From: Pseudobacter sp.
GTDB lineage: Bacteria > Bacteroidota > Bacteroidia > Chitinophagales > Chitinophagaceae
NCBI GenBank assembly: GCA_017849455.1
Contig: JAFIGX010000013.1
Span: forward strand, 1 to 64,000
DNA: 64,000 bases
Reading direction: 5' to 3'
Positions 9,008 through 17,479 of the stretch are shown in pieces. The stretch's first letter is position 1; every line of letters begins with the position of its first letter. The notes under the pieces were generated by a model. The model saw nothing but the letters and a program-made list of their open reading frames with translations. It made no database searches and was not told the DNA's origin. Position numbers and translations under genes: made by a program.

Positions 9008-9289
9008 TTACGATTTCTTTTTTCCTTTCTGATGGAGATATTCTTTATAGGCAAGCTCATAAACGGTGTTATCCTGTACTTCGAGAAATTTTGCCAGCGT
9101 ATAAATATCCTCCAGGGTGAATTTTTCAACATGGCCCATAAGCCGTGTGAACCTGATATTCTGTTTTCCCATATCGGCAGCTACTATGCTTTTGGGAATG
9201 AATTCGAACATCTGATTGAAATGGGTAATAGTGCCATTTTCGATAAGTGCCTTCACAGACTTGTAGCGGGAATCTCTGGCCATATTCAA
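9008..9289 (-). CDS. Small helix-turn-helix-like protein
   Basis: 93 aa, no signal peptide and no TM helix. The middle (IPKSIVAADMGKQNIRFTRL, residues 32-51) has the look of a helix-turn-helix: a helix starting with a conserved Ala-Asp, a turn with Gly, then a second helix. The next segment (FTLEDIYTLAKFLEVQ) resembles the closing helices of Cro/C1-type domains. It ends in a basic KKK tail. The role is probably regulatory, but the target is unknown. It is divergent from the asparaginase-like gene. The shared upstream region has two copies of GTACTTTTT, a possible operator. Confidence 0.6.
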   Translation of the reverse strand: MNMARDSRYKSVKALIENGTITHFNQMFEFIPKSIVAADMGKQNIRFTRLMGHVEKFTLEDIYTLAKFLEVQDNTVYELAYKEYLHQKGKKKS

Positions 9290-9467
9290 AGAAAATCAAT
9301 AGAATGATTCACTCAGCAAATTGGTTTATTTAGTACTTTTTTTTGGTACTACCTGCATCCAAAAAGGGTTCGATCGGTACTTTTTCCCGGCACCCTGATC
9401 ATGGTAAGACCGTGATAATGAATGCCGCCGTGTGGAAAATGGTCCATTCAATATTGGATTACTTTCT

Positions 9468-9475
9468 TAATTTTG
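9468..9475 (+). promoter_or_regulatory. Possible -7 promoter element (TAATTTTG)
   Basis: Exact match to TAnnTTTG, 10 bases before the first ATG of the asparaginase-like gene. No good -33 element sits at the usual distance. If used, transcription would begin almost at the ATG, and translation would likely begin at the second Met (9495). Confidence 0.25.
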
Positions 9476-9485
9476 CTGCCTTTAA

Positions 9486-9986
9486 ATGTCAGCTATGTCA
9501 CCTATCCGCATCTTCGTAACCGGTGGTACTTTCGATAAGGAATACAATGAGCTTACCGGTGAATTGTTTTTCAAGGAGACCCACCTTCCCGAAATGCTGA
9601 ACCGCAGCCGCAGCAGCCTCGACGTTACGGTACGCACCCTGATGATGATCGATAGTTTACAGATGACAGATGAAGACCGTGAGCTGATCGTACACCAGAT
9701 CCGCAGCGCCCAGGAAGACAAGATCGTGCTCACACATGGTACGGATACCATGACCGTCACCGCCAAAGTGCTGGCGGAAAAAGTGACCGGCAAGACCATC
9801 GTGATCACCGGCGCTATGATCCCCTATAAATTCGGCAGCTCCGACGGTTTCTTCAACCTCGGCAGCGCACTCGCCTTTGCCCAATCATTGCCTCCCGGCA
9901 TATACGTGGCTATGAACGGACGGGCATTCGACTGGGATAATGTCCGGAAGAACAAACAAACAGGCCATTTCGAAGAATTGAGATAA
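9486..9986 (+). CDS. Stand-alone asparaginase N-terminal domain protein
   Basis: 166 aa, half the length of normal type I/II L-asparaginases (about 330 aa). Both threonine motifs of the family are present: TGGTFD (residues 12-17) and THGTDTM (83-89). The second carries the Thr-Asp pair that binds and activates the substrate. The stretch VITGAMIPYKFGSSDG also fits. The whole C-terminal domain is absent, and the frame ends in an ordinary stop (EELR) with no continuation downstream, so this is not a recent frameshift. It may be a short asparaginase-like enzyme that acts as an oligomer. Activity on asparagine is unproven. A second in-frame ATG at 9495 is an equally good start. Confidence 0.8.
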   Translation: MSAMSPIRIFVTGGTFDKEYNELTGELFFKETHLPEMLNRSRSSLDVTVRTLMMIDSLQMTDEDRELIVHQIRSAQEDKIVLTHGTDTMTVTAKVLAEKVTGKTIVITGAMIPYKFGSSDGFFNLGSALAFAQSLPPGIYVAMNGRAFDWDNVRKNKQTGHFEELR

Positions 9987-10049
9987 GCTTCTATTGTACC
10001 AGCAGTGGGTTTTTAACGTTTTTAGAGACCGTATATAACATATTATAGG

Positions 10050-10057
10050 TATATTTG
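10050..10057 (+). promoter_or_regulatory. Possible -7 promoter element (TATATTTG)
   Basis: Exact TAnnTTTG match 133 bases before the Gre/Rnk-like gene. The resulting leader would contain a hairpin (10106-10132, stem CCCCGG / CCGGGG). The -33 element is not convincing. Confidence 0.35.
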
Positions 10058-10189
10058 TAAGAATGACTTACTTCTTTTCCAGCTTTAAGGACTTTAATAC
10101 GTTTACCCCGGCCTGAATTTACCTGACCGGGGGCTAATCTCATCTACTCTATTTACTCGATCATTATTTATTGTTAAATCTGTATTGCT

Positions 10190-10765
10190 ATGTATCGGAA
10201 TCGATCGACGGTTTCGGCAAGTGGCAGTATGATACTTGTATTGGTATTGGTCAATGCTATTATCATCCGTACCGCATTCGTCAGTGATGGGTACTGGCAC
10301 CAGGCATTGATCATCACACTGCCTTTATTGGTCCTTGCCTTGTACTATCACTATAAAAAATTATATATCATGAAAGATGAATTGCTGTTATTGAATGAAG
10401 ATGTAAAACTTCTCCATACCTATATCAAAGGAGGTAGCCAGTTGACTTCCTTCGATAAAAAAAATGCCGACAGGCTGAAAGCGGAATTGAACAGGGGCAC
10501 TGTACTGCAGAAGGAAGATTTTCCGGCTGATGTGATCCGTCTGAACTCATTGGTTAAAATCCAGGATAAAGCCACAGGTCAGTTGCTGGAACTGACACTG
10601 GTGCTCCCGGAAAAAGCGGCCATCAGCGATGGCAGGGTTTCCATCATGGCTCCCATCGGCACGGCCCTGCTCGGCTACCGCAAAGGACAATCCGTTAAAT
10701 GGGAAGTACCTGCAGGAGAAAAACATTTCAGGATCATGGAGGTCATCAACCCTCTTTCAACATAG
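10190..10765 (+). CDS. GreA/GreB C-terminal (Rnk-like) protein with a possible two-TM membrane anchor
   Basis: 191 aa from ATG 10190. Residues 61-190 are a complete Rnk/GreA-type unit: a short helical N-part (LLLLNEDVKLLHTYI) and then the FKBP-like Gre C-terminal domain (RLNSLVKIQD.., MAPIGTALLGYRKGQSVKWEVP). Such proteins bind RNA polymerase in its secondary channel. Ahead of it is an open stretch encoding two likely TM helices (about 14-31 and 38-56). If translation begins at 10190 or 10229 the protein would be membrane-tethered. If it begins at the ATG at 10370 it would be an ordinary 131-aa cytoplasmic Rnk-like protein. The sequence does not decide this, because neither start has a clear ribosome binding site. 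Confidence 0.75.
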   Translation: MYRNRSTVSASGSMILVLVLVNAIIIRTAFVSDGYWHQALIITLPLLVLALYYHYKKLYIMKDELLLLNEDVKLLHTYIKGGSQLTSFDKKNADRLKAELNRGTVLQKEDFPADVIRLNSLVKIQDKATGQLLELTLVLPEKAAISDGRVSIMAPIGTALLGYRKGQSVKWEVPAGEKHFRIMEVINPLST

Positions 10766-10797
10766 TTCACTGAAAAACCATCCGTACCAGATTCATA

Positions 10798-10827
10798 AAG
10801 AGGCTAACTATAGCCTCTTCTTTTTTT
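10798..10827 (+). terminator. Intrinsic terminator between convergent genes
   Basis: Stem AAGAGGCTA / TAGCCTCTT followed by C and seven T, 33 bases past the Gre/Rnk-like stop. It overlaps the last codons and stop of the converging CHAT gene (stop at 10804). Confidence 0.75.
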
Positions 10828-13587
10828 ATTATAACTGTTGATGATGATGACGACGATAGCAACCATCAGTAATGCAACTGCCATGTAATAAGGCCAGGCT
10901 CTTTTCGACCCTTCCATGCTTACTGGTTGCAGGTGGCCGCTGTACATGAACCCGGCCCAGTAATAAGGCAATTGCAGGATGGGGTCGTTCACATGCGCTT
11001 CCAGCCATTGCTGTTTGGCATGATATAGCGCTAATGCCGGGCTCTGCCCCTTGTGAAGATTCTCATAGAACGACTGCACGATAGCGATAGCCGTTTCATC
11101 GTTGAGGTTCCAAAGCCCGGATACCACGCCACCTGCGCCGGCAGCCACGAATCCACGGCCCAGGCTGTTCACGCCCTCTCCTTCCATCAAATTTCCATCA
11201 GCCGTTTTGCAGGCGCCCAGTACTACCAATGCCGGGGAAAAATTTTTATACCGCAGATCGAAGAGGTAGAAGGGGCGGTCGTACAATTGAAGATAAGGAA
11301 ATGAATCGCCTGATGATGAAACAGCATGGGTGGCAATATGTAATATGCGGAGACTGTCCGTGACCTGGTTGAAGGCCTGCCATGTACTGGCAGCATTGTA
11401 AAAATACCGACCTGGCATCATCGGCTGAAGCATGCTATATTCTTTCTCCACCGACAGGGCCGGTTGATTACCCTGCTGACCTTTCGAAACGAAGAAAGCC
11501 CCAAAATAGGGTTGTGTGTATAGGGCCGATTGCTGTTCATACCAGGTCTGCAGCGAATACGCCTGAGAGAGCGATACCTGTTTGAAAAGATAGGGCCATG
11601 CATTGATATCGGCTTTATATAAAGTATCCGTGAGGAGCGCATCGAAAGGAAGGTAATTGAAAATACCGTCGGGCGCCAGGATATAATGTTTTCCCTTTTG
11701 CCAACTGTATTGATGGAATATAGCATTATACAGGGAAGCGCATTGCCGGTAAAAGCCAGCGGGGTTATTGATCATGGCTGAAGGGCCGCGAGAAAACCAT
11801 TGTTGCATGAAGGTTGGGATCACTGCCCGGAGCTGCGATGTATTTTCCACCAGGTGGACTGCCTGCAGCCCCCGGCTGCTCAACTCCAGTATATAACTGT
11901 TATCGGCCCCTTCGAAAAATTCAAGTATACTCGTATTGGCGGGTATAAGTGCCAGCATTGACGGAAGTTCACCGGCAGTAAGGATACGTTCATTTTTTTC
12001 GTTTACTGATCTCCGTTGTATCGTTTTATTGACCAGCGAAAGCTCGTATTCGGCCGACTGCAATAGCCCACGGACCGTTGCCGGGTCTTTGTATGTTGTG
12101 GTCCCCTGCTGAAAATTCATCAGTTCATGCTGATAATAAATGATGGCATGCTGTAGCTTATTCATTTTTTTGGCCAGGCTGTCGTTCGATGTAGCAGTTC
12201 CTGCCGCATGTGCCCGTGCAGATCGCTCATCGAGCAATAACTGGGCCTTCGACCATTCAGCAATGAGCAATAACCGGTCCCTGTATTCAGGTTGCCTGGT
12301 GGTATTCCACAAACGCCAGGCAAGCGCCATGGCAGCATCGGACCTCGATCGTAACAGAGCCAGCTCTTTCAACTTCGATTCGGTATGATAAAAACTGCCG
12401 CGCAACCTGCGTGCGGCTTTGAAGACGGCTGCATAGTATTGCAATGCAAGAGCGGGCTGGCCTGTGCGTTCCAGGATAGCCGCTTTTCCAGTCAATGCAT
12501 CCCCGATGGTATTTTCGCTGTACAGGAGGGTATCGTTCGGGATGGCCAGGTCATTTTCCGGATGCCAGGAAGGTAACAGCCATCGCAATGCCTGCTGGTA
12601 ATAATTGAAAGCTGCGCGGTCATTGCCTGCCTTCGAACTGATATCACCCAATAGCACATTTACTTTTGCCTTCTCCCTCGATCTGGTAAGCGGGAAACGT
12701 TCGTTGAAGATCTTCAATGCCTGTTTGCCGAAACCAGTGGCCTGAGGATACCTGCCTTGTTGCAGCGCGATCTGTGCGGCGACCTGCAACGCGCTTGTAT
12801 ACCAATACAGGGGAAGGTCATCGGATGTACTATTCTTCCATCTCTCCAGGAGCCGCAATGACTGTGCTGAAAGGATGGCGGCCGTATCCGTTCTGTTTTG
12901 CTCCAACAGCACATCGGCATAGGTATTCAACAACAAACCATAAAAGGCCTGGTCCCTGCCGGTCTGTTGAATTCCGGCCCTGCAGTATCGTGTGGCAGCA
13001 TCGAAATCGCCTTTCCATCGCGCGCAAACGGCCATATTCAGGTACACGGATGCCTGTTCCCGGCGGTCCTTATTCCTGAGGGCGATGGCGAGCGTTTTCT
13101 CATGAATGAAAAAGGCAGTATTGTAATCAGCAAGCCTTGTATAATTATTACCGAGCGGCCTCAACACAAATTCGGCATACTCTTCAATAGCGGCCAGGGG
13201 TTGAGGTTGCTCATTCGCCTCATAGAATTGCATGGCCGACTCATACGCATCGATCGATGCAAGGATATTGCCGGTCTGCAATTGAAAATATCCCTGCAGG
13301 ATCAGGAGATTCAACCATGCCTCTTTCTCAGTGAACGTACGGCAACTGCGCCAGGAGGCTTTTTGAGTGGCCATGAGAAAGCCGGTCCTTTCAAATGGAT
13401 CTTTATCTGCATAATCGATACGGGCATATATCCAGCTACTGAGATCATCATTGCGCTGGAATTTTTCAAGCTGTTGTGTAAGTAATGCAGGCAGTGAAGT
13501 GCTATCGGACGAAGCCCGTGTATGGTCGATGAACAGCAGGAAGCAAATGGCAATATGTACAACTACCCGGCACAGGCAGTGATGCAT
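10804..13587 (-). CDS. TPR-repeat CHAT-domain protein (caspase-like), exported and C-terminally anchored
   Basis: 927 aa. An N-terminal signal peptide (about 1-25) is followed by tetratricopeptide-like helical repeats (about 80-430, e.g. AIEEYAEFVLRPLGNNYTRL, QASVYLNMAVCARWKGDFDA), a coiled linker and a CHAT domain (about 590-885). The predicted catalytic pair is His-754 in HIATHA and Cys-793 in VLGACKT, both intact. GLWNLNDETA and ALALYHAKQQWL are further family hallmarks. A C-terminal TM helix (about 897-917) and a basic tail follow, so the enzyme probably faces the periplasm. CHAT proteins are caspase-related proteases. TPRs usually bind the partner or substrate. The next gene upstream ends 24 bases away, so the two probably share a transcript. 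Confidence 0.9.
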   Translation of the reverse strand: MHHCLCRVVVHIAICFLLFIDHTRASSDSTSLPALLTQQLEKFQRNDDLSSWIYARIDYADKDPFERTGFLMATQKASWRSCRTFTEKEAWLNLLILQGYFQLQTGNILASIDAYESAMQFYEANEQPQPLAAIEEYAEFVLRPLGNNYTRLADYNTAFFIHEKTLAIALRNKDRREQASVYLNMAVCARWKGDFDAATRYCRAGIQQTGRDQAFYGLLLNTYADVLLEQNRTDTAAILSAQSLRLLERWKNSTSDDLPLYWYTSALQVAAQIALQQGRYPQATGFGKQALKIFNERFPLTRSREKAKVNVLLGDISSKAGNDRAAFNYYQQALRWLLPSWHPENDLAIPNDTLLYSENTIGDALTGKAAILERTGQPALALQYYAAVFKAARRLRGSFYHTESKLKELALLRSRSDAAMALAWRLWNTTRQPEYRDRLLLIAEWSKAQLLLDERSARAHAAGTATSNDSLAKKMNKLQHAIIYYQHELMNFQQGTTTYKDPATVRGLLQSAEYELSLVNKTIQRRSVNEKNERILTAGELPSMLALIPANTSILEFFEGADNSYILELSSRGLQAVHLVENTSQLRAVIPTFMQQWFSRGPSAMINNPAGFYRQCASLYNAIFHQYSWQKGKHYILAPDGIFNYLPFDALLTDTLYKADINAWPYLFKQVSLSQAYSLQTWYEQQSALYTQPYFGAFFVSKGQQGNQPALSVEKEYSMLQPMMPGRYFYNAASTWQAFNQVTDSLRILHIATHAVSSSGDSFPYLQLYDRPFYLFDLRYKNFSPALVVLGACKTADGNLMEGEGVNSLGRGFVAAGAGGVVSGLWNLNDETAIAIVQSFYENLHKGQSPALALYHAKQQWLEAHVNDPILQLPYYWAGFMYSGHLQPVSMEGSKRAWPYYMAVALLMVAIVVIIINSYNKKRRGYS

Positions 13588-13611
13588 CAGCTTGTATTTG
13601 CCTAAAAATAC

Positions 13612-15609
13612 TTAAAATTTCCAGGTAGCATACAGGAAAATGCGCTGGTGGGAGGGATTGACGTATTGCAGGAACCTGGCTCCAATGGCGGGCCCTACCC
13701 GAACACGGCCTAATTGCACATCGGCAAATACCGCACCGCGCCAATCTGCGAATGATGCTGTATTGCTCCCCTGCTCCCCTTCCAGCATGATCGCATTTGG
13801 TGTACCACCCCTGATAGCGCTGGCGCGAATGACACGCGTGGTGGTCCGATTGATCTCTGCCGCCACCAGTGCTCCGGCGCCTGCAGAGGCGAAGGATGCG
13901 ATATTGTAACGGAATTCCAGCGGCACCGCTTCAAGGGCAAATACTTTTACCTTTTTATAGTGATCACGGTATTCAAGCTTATATCCTACTCCATTGATAA
14001 CAGTATCACCTCCCTGTTGCCTGCCGATGAAAGTTTCCGTTTCGCGGAACCCTTGCAGGTAGAGTTCCCATTGAAAATATTTTTTGTACGCTGCATACTC
14101 GGATAGTGTAAAGCCCAATGAGTATTGTTGCCGCGCCAGTTCTTGTAAAGAATATCCGAGCGTACTGCTGTAGCCGATGATTATACCGGGCGATAATCCC
14201 TTCCTGAACCTGCCGACCGAACGGTTGGTATAGATGGGCTCATTCTTATCGAATACGATAGCCGCCCTGCTGGTAAATGGCAGCTTCTTCATTTTCCGGT
14301 CGAAGTTGAGGCTGTATTTGATAAAGCCCATGGTAGAATCGGGATCATTCACACCATCCTGCTGAGTGCCGGGCAGGTAAATATTTTTGAAGATGAACCG
14401 GATGCTGTCTGCTGTAATGAGCGTATCGATACAACTTTGGTTGGGATAGGCAGTGGTGCACCAGTTACATTTGGGTTTCATGTCTACCACTTTTATACTG
14501 GCCGTATTCAGCATTCCGGGAATGGTAACGGTGATGGCTACCTGTTTAGCAGGCCCCTTGCCTGTATTCTGGAATTGTACCTTGTAGATATTGTCCTTAT
14601 TCCTGCCGGTAAACCGGTAATTCAGTCTTTTATGTTTCAGCATCATCCTGTTGGGATCATGGGAGGCTACGATCTGTAATTCGAGATTGAACTTTTCAGC
14701 ATCCATGGACGGATCATCCGGAACGAAAAGTCCGGAAATGGTGACCACTGCATTGGTATCTTTGATCATTTCCGGCAAAGTGTTGATGGTAAGGAACAGG
14801 AACTGCTCTTCACCGGGCTTCATGTTTTGTATACGCCAGATCCTGTGCTGCCGGAAGCCGGCCATTTCCTGTTTCAGCCATTGCATCAGTTGTTGTTTGT
14901 TGGATATTGCGTATGGTCCGGCGGCATTCAGTTCGAAAAGCCCTTTCGAGCTGATTTCCCGGATGGCCCAGGGGCCCGGATCGGACGGGGCCATGGCCAG
15001 CATGGAATCGAAGCCGATAGTTTTTTCCTCATGATAGGCCCTGGCCTCTGCCACTTCGAAACTATTCTGGCTGAATTGTTTCTCATTGTACAATAACATC
15101 ACCGAGCCACTTACGGAGGCGACGGGAGCACCAGGTTTGTTGCGATACCCCAGTAACAGCACCATATCTTCTCCCGGCCTTGGCATCTGGTTGGTCTTCA
15201 TTTCAAGCGAGCCTTCCCCTTTGAAAAATGAAGGAGCGTTGTTGGATGCAAGCAAGGGCCTTTTCTTTTCCAGCCTCACCCGTTTCAACCTCGTAGGAGG
15301 TCTTCTGCCGTCGTCATAATTATTGGTAGCAAATAACCGGATATCATAATAACCGGTATCCCTGTAATGATGTACCGGTTCTTTCTCGAAGCTATAGGTA
15401 CCATCCCCGAATTCCCAGAAATAGCTGTAAAAGGCTTCGGGTGCTCCGGCGATCTGCCGTAGGGGTCGCAGGACTGACGTGAATTTCACGCGGTTGCTGT
15501 CGATCTGAGGTTCGATCTGCGCGGGTATCGTATCACTTACCTGTCCATTCGCCCAATCCATCGTGGCCAGCAATACGCCCGTCAACAGTAAGGGTTTGTA
15601 CAGTTTCAT
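13612..15609 (-). CDS. Exported PKD-domain protein with beta-barrel-like C-terminus
   Basis: 665 aa. Signal peptide (about 1-22, ending NGQ). PKD domain (about 55-105: YFWEFGDGTYSFEKE, VHHYRDTGYYDIRLFATNN). The long middle has Ig-like strands (including a DUF11-like part near 345-420) with four Cys near 370-385. The C-terminal third (about 480-665) alternates polar and hydrophobic residues and ends in WKF, as outer-membrane barrels do. It is probably an outer-membrane or surface protein. It directly precedes the CHAT gene (24-bp gap). No enzymatic motif seen. Confidence 0.7.
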   Translation of the reverse strand: MKLYKPLLLTGVLLATMDWANGQVSDTIPAQIEPQIDSNRVKFTSVLRPLRQIAGAPEAFYSYFWEFGDGTYSFEKEPVHHYRDTGYYDIRLFATNNYDDGRRPPTRLKRVRLEKKRPLLASNNAPSFFKGEGSLEMKTNQMPRPGEDMVLLLGYRNKPGAPVASVSGSVMLLYNEKQFSQNSFEVAEARAYHEEKTIGFDSMLAMAPSDPGPWAIREISSKGLFELNAAGPYAISNKQQLMQWLKQEMAGFRQHRIWRIQNMKPGEEQFLFLTINTLPEMIKDTNAVVTISGLFVPDDPSMDAEKFNLELQIVASHDPNRMMLKHKRLNYRFTGRNKDNIYKVQFQNTGKGPAKQVAITVTIPGMLNTASIKVVDMKPKCNWCTTAYPNQSCIDTLITADSIRFIFKNIYLPGTQQDGVNDPDSTMGFIKYSLNFDRKMKKLPFTSRAAIVFDKNEPIYTNRSVGRFRKGLSPGIIIGYSSTLGYSLQELARQQYSLGFTLSEYAAYKKYFQWELYLQGFRETETFIGRQQGGDTVINGVGYKLEYRDHYKKVKVFALEAVPLEFRYNIASFASAGAGALVAAEINRTTTRVIRASAIRGGTPNAIMLEGEQGSNTASFADWRGAVFADVQLGRVRVGPAIGARFLQYVNPSHQRIFLYATWKF

Positions 15610-15703
15610 AGACTTTATTGATTCTTATACCGGAGATTGGCGATCACCGGTAATGGGCAACGGTGATCTAAGCTCGTGTCTTTATTTGTAAAAAACAAAT
15701 AAT

Positions 15704-15800
15704 GCAGGAAGTAAGAGGTCGGAAGCAGGAAGTCGGAAGAGCCCGACTAATCGGGCTCTTCAACATTCTCAGACTTCCGACTTCAGACTTCATGCTTCAG
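15704..15800. repeat. Tandem-unit palindrome (GAAGTCG-type)
   Basis: Left side: GGAAGTAAGAGGTCGGAAGC then GGAAGTCGG, a degenerate tandem repeat. Centre: perfect hairpin 15736-15761 (GAAGAGCCCGA, loop CTAA, TCGGGCTCTTC). Right side: complementary units (AGACTTCCGACTTCAGACTTC). It sits between the PKD and lipoprotein genes. The central stem could end the lipoprotein transcript, but no T-run follows. Confidence 0.6.
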
Positions 15801-15808
15801 AGGCGCCA

Positions 15809-16759
15809 CTATTGAACGGTAGAGAGGAAGGCATCTACCTCAGCCTGGGTTGCCCGGTGAATGGGCGCATCAACATGGAGGTTGGCACTGATAGTGATGA
15901 GCTGTGTGCCGAACTGGATATAACCGTCGCTGTCCTTACCGACGATCACGAGATCAGCCTGCAGGCCTATCGGTAATGAATTCTGGTATGATTGGAATTT
16001 ATTCGAACCATAATCGAACGGCAGGGTGATCACGGTGGCGATGGATTTGAAGACCAGCATCACCTGCAGGTTGTTCACCTGGTTATTATCCTGGAATACG
16101 GGTGAAACCGTGATCGTGGTCTTGGGATTGGGATCGCTGTAGAAACGATCGCAGTTGACCCAGGTAAAACCAGGCAGCGAGAAAGTATAGCTATTGGGAC
16201 CATTGCCGAAAGGCGCATAAGGAGCGGGTACCCATGTATTGGGATTGGCCGGGGGCTGCTGACCTCCGGAACCACCCTGGCCCTGGTCGCGTTTACCCAG
16301 TACAAAAAGCTGCATATCTTTATTGTTCATCACCTTTGGCACTTCCACACGGACCAGCGTGTCTGGCATGATCTGCAGGTCGGCTCCATCTTTCTGCGCC
16401 TTCACCTCCAATTCTCCACCCGATTCGAGCAACTGACCGTGGGATTCCGTCATGACACCTGAGAACATGACATCTTTCTTACTGAGTACTTCTTTCAATT
16501 TGATGGTCACGTTCCCACTCACCACATTACCGTTTCCATCACGGAATGCTTTAGCCGGGAAAATGATCTTCGTGCCTTTTGCACCGGTGATGGTAAAACC
16601 TGTTGAAGCGTCACCGGAAAAAGTTTGTGTAAGGATAGCATGAGCAGCAAACACATCATCAGCTTTGGCATAGGCAGGTTTTTCCTGGCTTTTCTTACAA
16701 GCTGAGAAGGTTGCAATAGCGGCAGCCAGTATAGCGGCTGAGAATAATCTGCATTTCAT
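15809..16759 (-). CDS. Hypothetical lipoprotein
   Basis: 316 aa. Lipoprotein signal (AIATFSAC, Cys about residue 21). Residues 55-125 form a beta-rich segment (FTITGAKGTKIIFPAKAFRD, VTIKLKEVLSKKDVMFSG) seen in many Bacteroidota surface lipoproteins. A Gly/Pro/Gln-rich linker lies near 165-175 and a second beta-rich half follows. No known enzyme motif. It starts 98 bases from the divergent sigma gene and probably belongs to the same regulon, possibly as the first gene before the PKD and CHAT genes. Confidence 0.65.
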   Translation of the reverse strand: MKCRLFSAAILAAAIATFSACKKSQEKPAYAKADDVFAAHAILTQTFSGDASTGFTITGAKGTKIIFPAKAFRDGNGNVVSGNVTIKLKEVLSKKDVMFSGVMTESHGQLLESGGELEVKAQKDGADLQIMPDTLVRVEVPKVMNNKDMQLFVLGKRDQGQGGSGGQQPPANPNTWVPAPYAPFGNGPNSYTFSLPGFTWVNCDRFYSDPNPKTTITVSPVFQDNNQVNNLQVMLVFKSIATVITLPFDYGSNKFQSYQNSLPIGLQADLVIVGKDSDGYIQFGTQLITISANLHVDAPIHRATQAEVDAFLSTVQ

Positions 16760-16857
16760 AACGAAAGTTTTTGATAAGGCCTACTCTGTTGGGGCTTTTC
16801 GGCTTCCGCCCGTTCAGAAGTATATCAGCAGGCCCGATCTTTTGTTACCCCACCGGA

Positions 16858-17478
16858 ATGGAGTTTTTTTATTTATTTTTATTGCTCACTTATAAATGCC
16901 TTGTTATCACTGCCATTATCCATACCGACCAACGCTATGTCCAGGGGCTGCTGGACAATGATACCGTAACGATCAGGGAGATCTACACCAGGTTCTCCGG
17001 CAGCATACGCCATTATATAATGGCCAACAGCGGCAGTATGGACGATGCCGCCGATATTTTCCAGGAAGCCCTCATCGATATCTATAAACAGGCACAGGAA
17101 AAAGCATTGAAGCTCTCCTGCCCTTTCGAGCCTTTCCTTTTATTGATCTGCAAAAGAAAATGGCTTAACCAATTGAAAAAAAGAGGACGTGAACCGGTAA
17201 CAAAAGAGACGGATGATGTATATATTGGTGAGGACGTATTTGCCAAGGCAGAGCAACTGCAGCAGAGCGACCAGAAGATGCAGGTATTCATGGACTGCTT
17301 CAAAGAGCTGGGATCATCCTGTAAGGAGATCATCCGGAAATGCCTGAGCGGGGATGACCAGGAAAAAGTAGCTGCGGAATTGAAAGTAAGCTATGGGTAC
17401 CTCCGTAAGAAAAAGAGTGAATGTATGGCAGCACTCACCAAAATGATCCATTCACAAATATCCAAATGGCAAGAATGA
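16858..17478 (+). CDS. ECF-type RNA polymerase sigma factor
   Basis: 206 aa from ATG 16858. An ATG at 16771 would add 29 unrelated residues. The homologous part seems to begin near ITAIIHTDQRYVQGLL, so a non-ATG start slightly downstream is also possible. Region 2: REIYTRFSGSIRHYIMANSG, DDAADIFQEALIDIYKQA. Region 4: LGSSCKEIIRKCLSGDDQEKVAAELKVSYGYLRKKKSECM (quoted in part; residues about 145-185). One base separates its stop from the next gene, so the pair is an operon. The gene is divergent from the lipoprotein/PKD/CHAT set. Confidence 0.85.
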   Translation: MEFFYLFLLLTYKCLVITAIIHTDQRYVQGLLDNDTVTIREIYTRFSGSIRHYIMANSGSMDDAADIFQEALIDIYKQAQEKALKLSCPFEPFLLLICKRKWLNQLKKRGREPVTKETDDVYIGEDVFAKAEQLQQSDQKMQVFMDCFKELGSSCKEIIRKCLSGDDQEKVAAELKVSYGYLRKKKSECMAALTKMIHSQISKWQE

Positions 17479-17479
17479 T

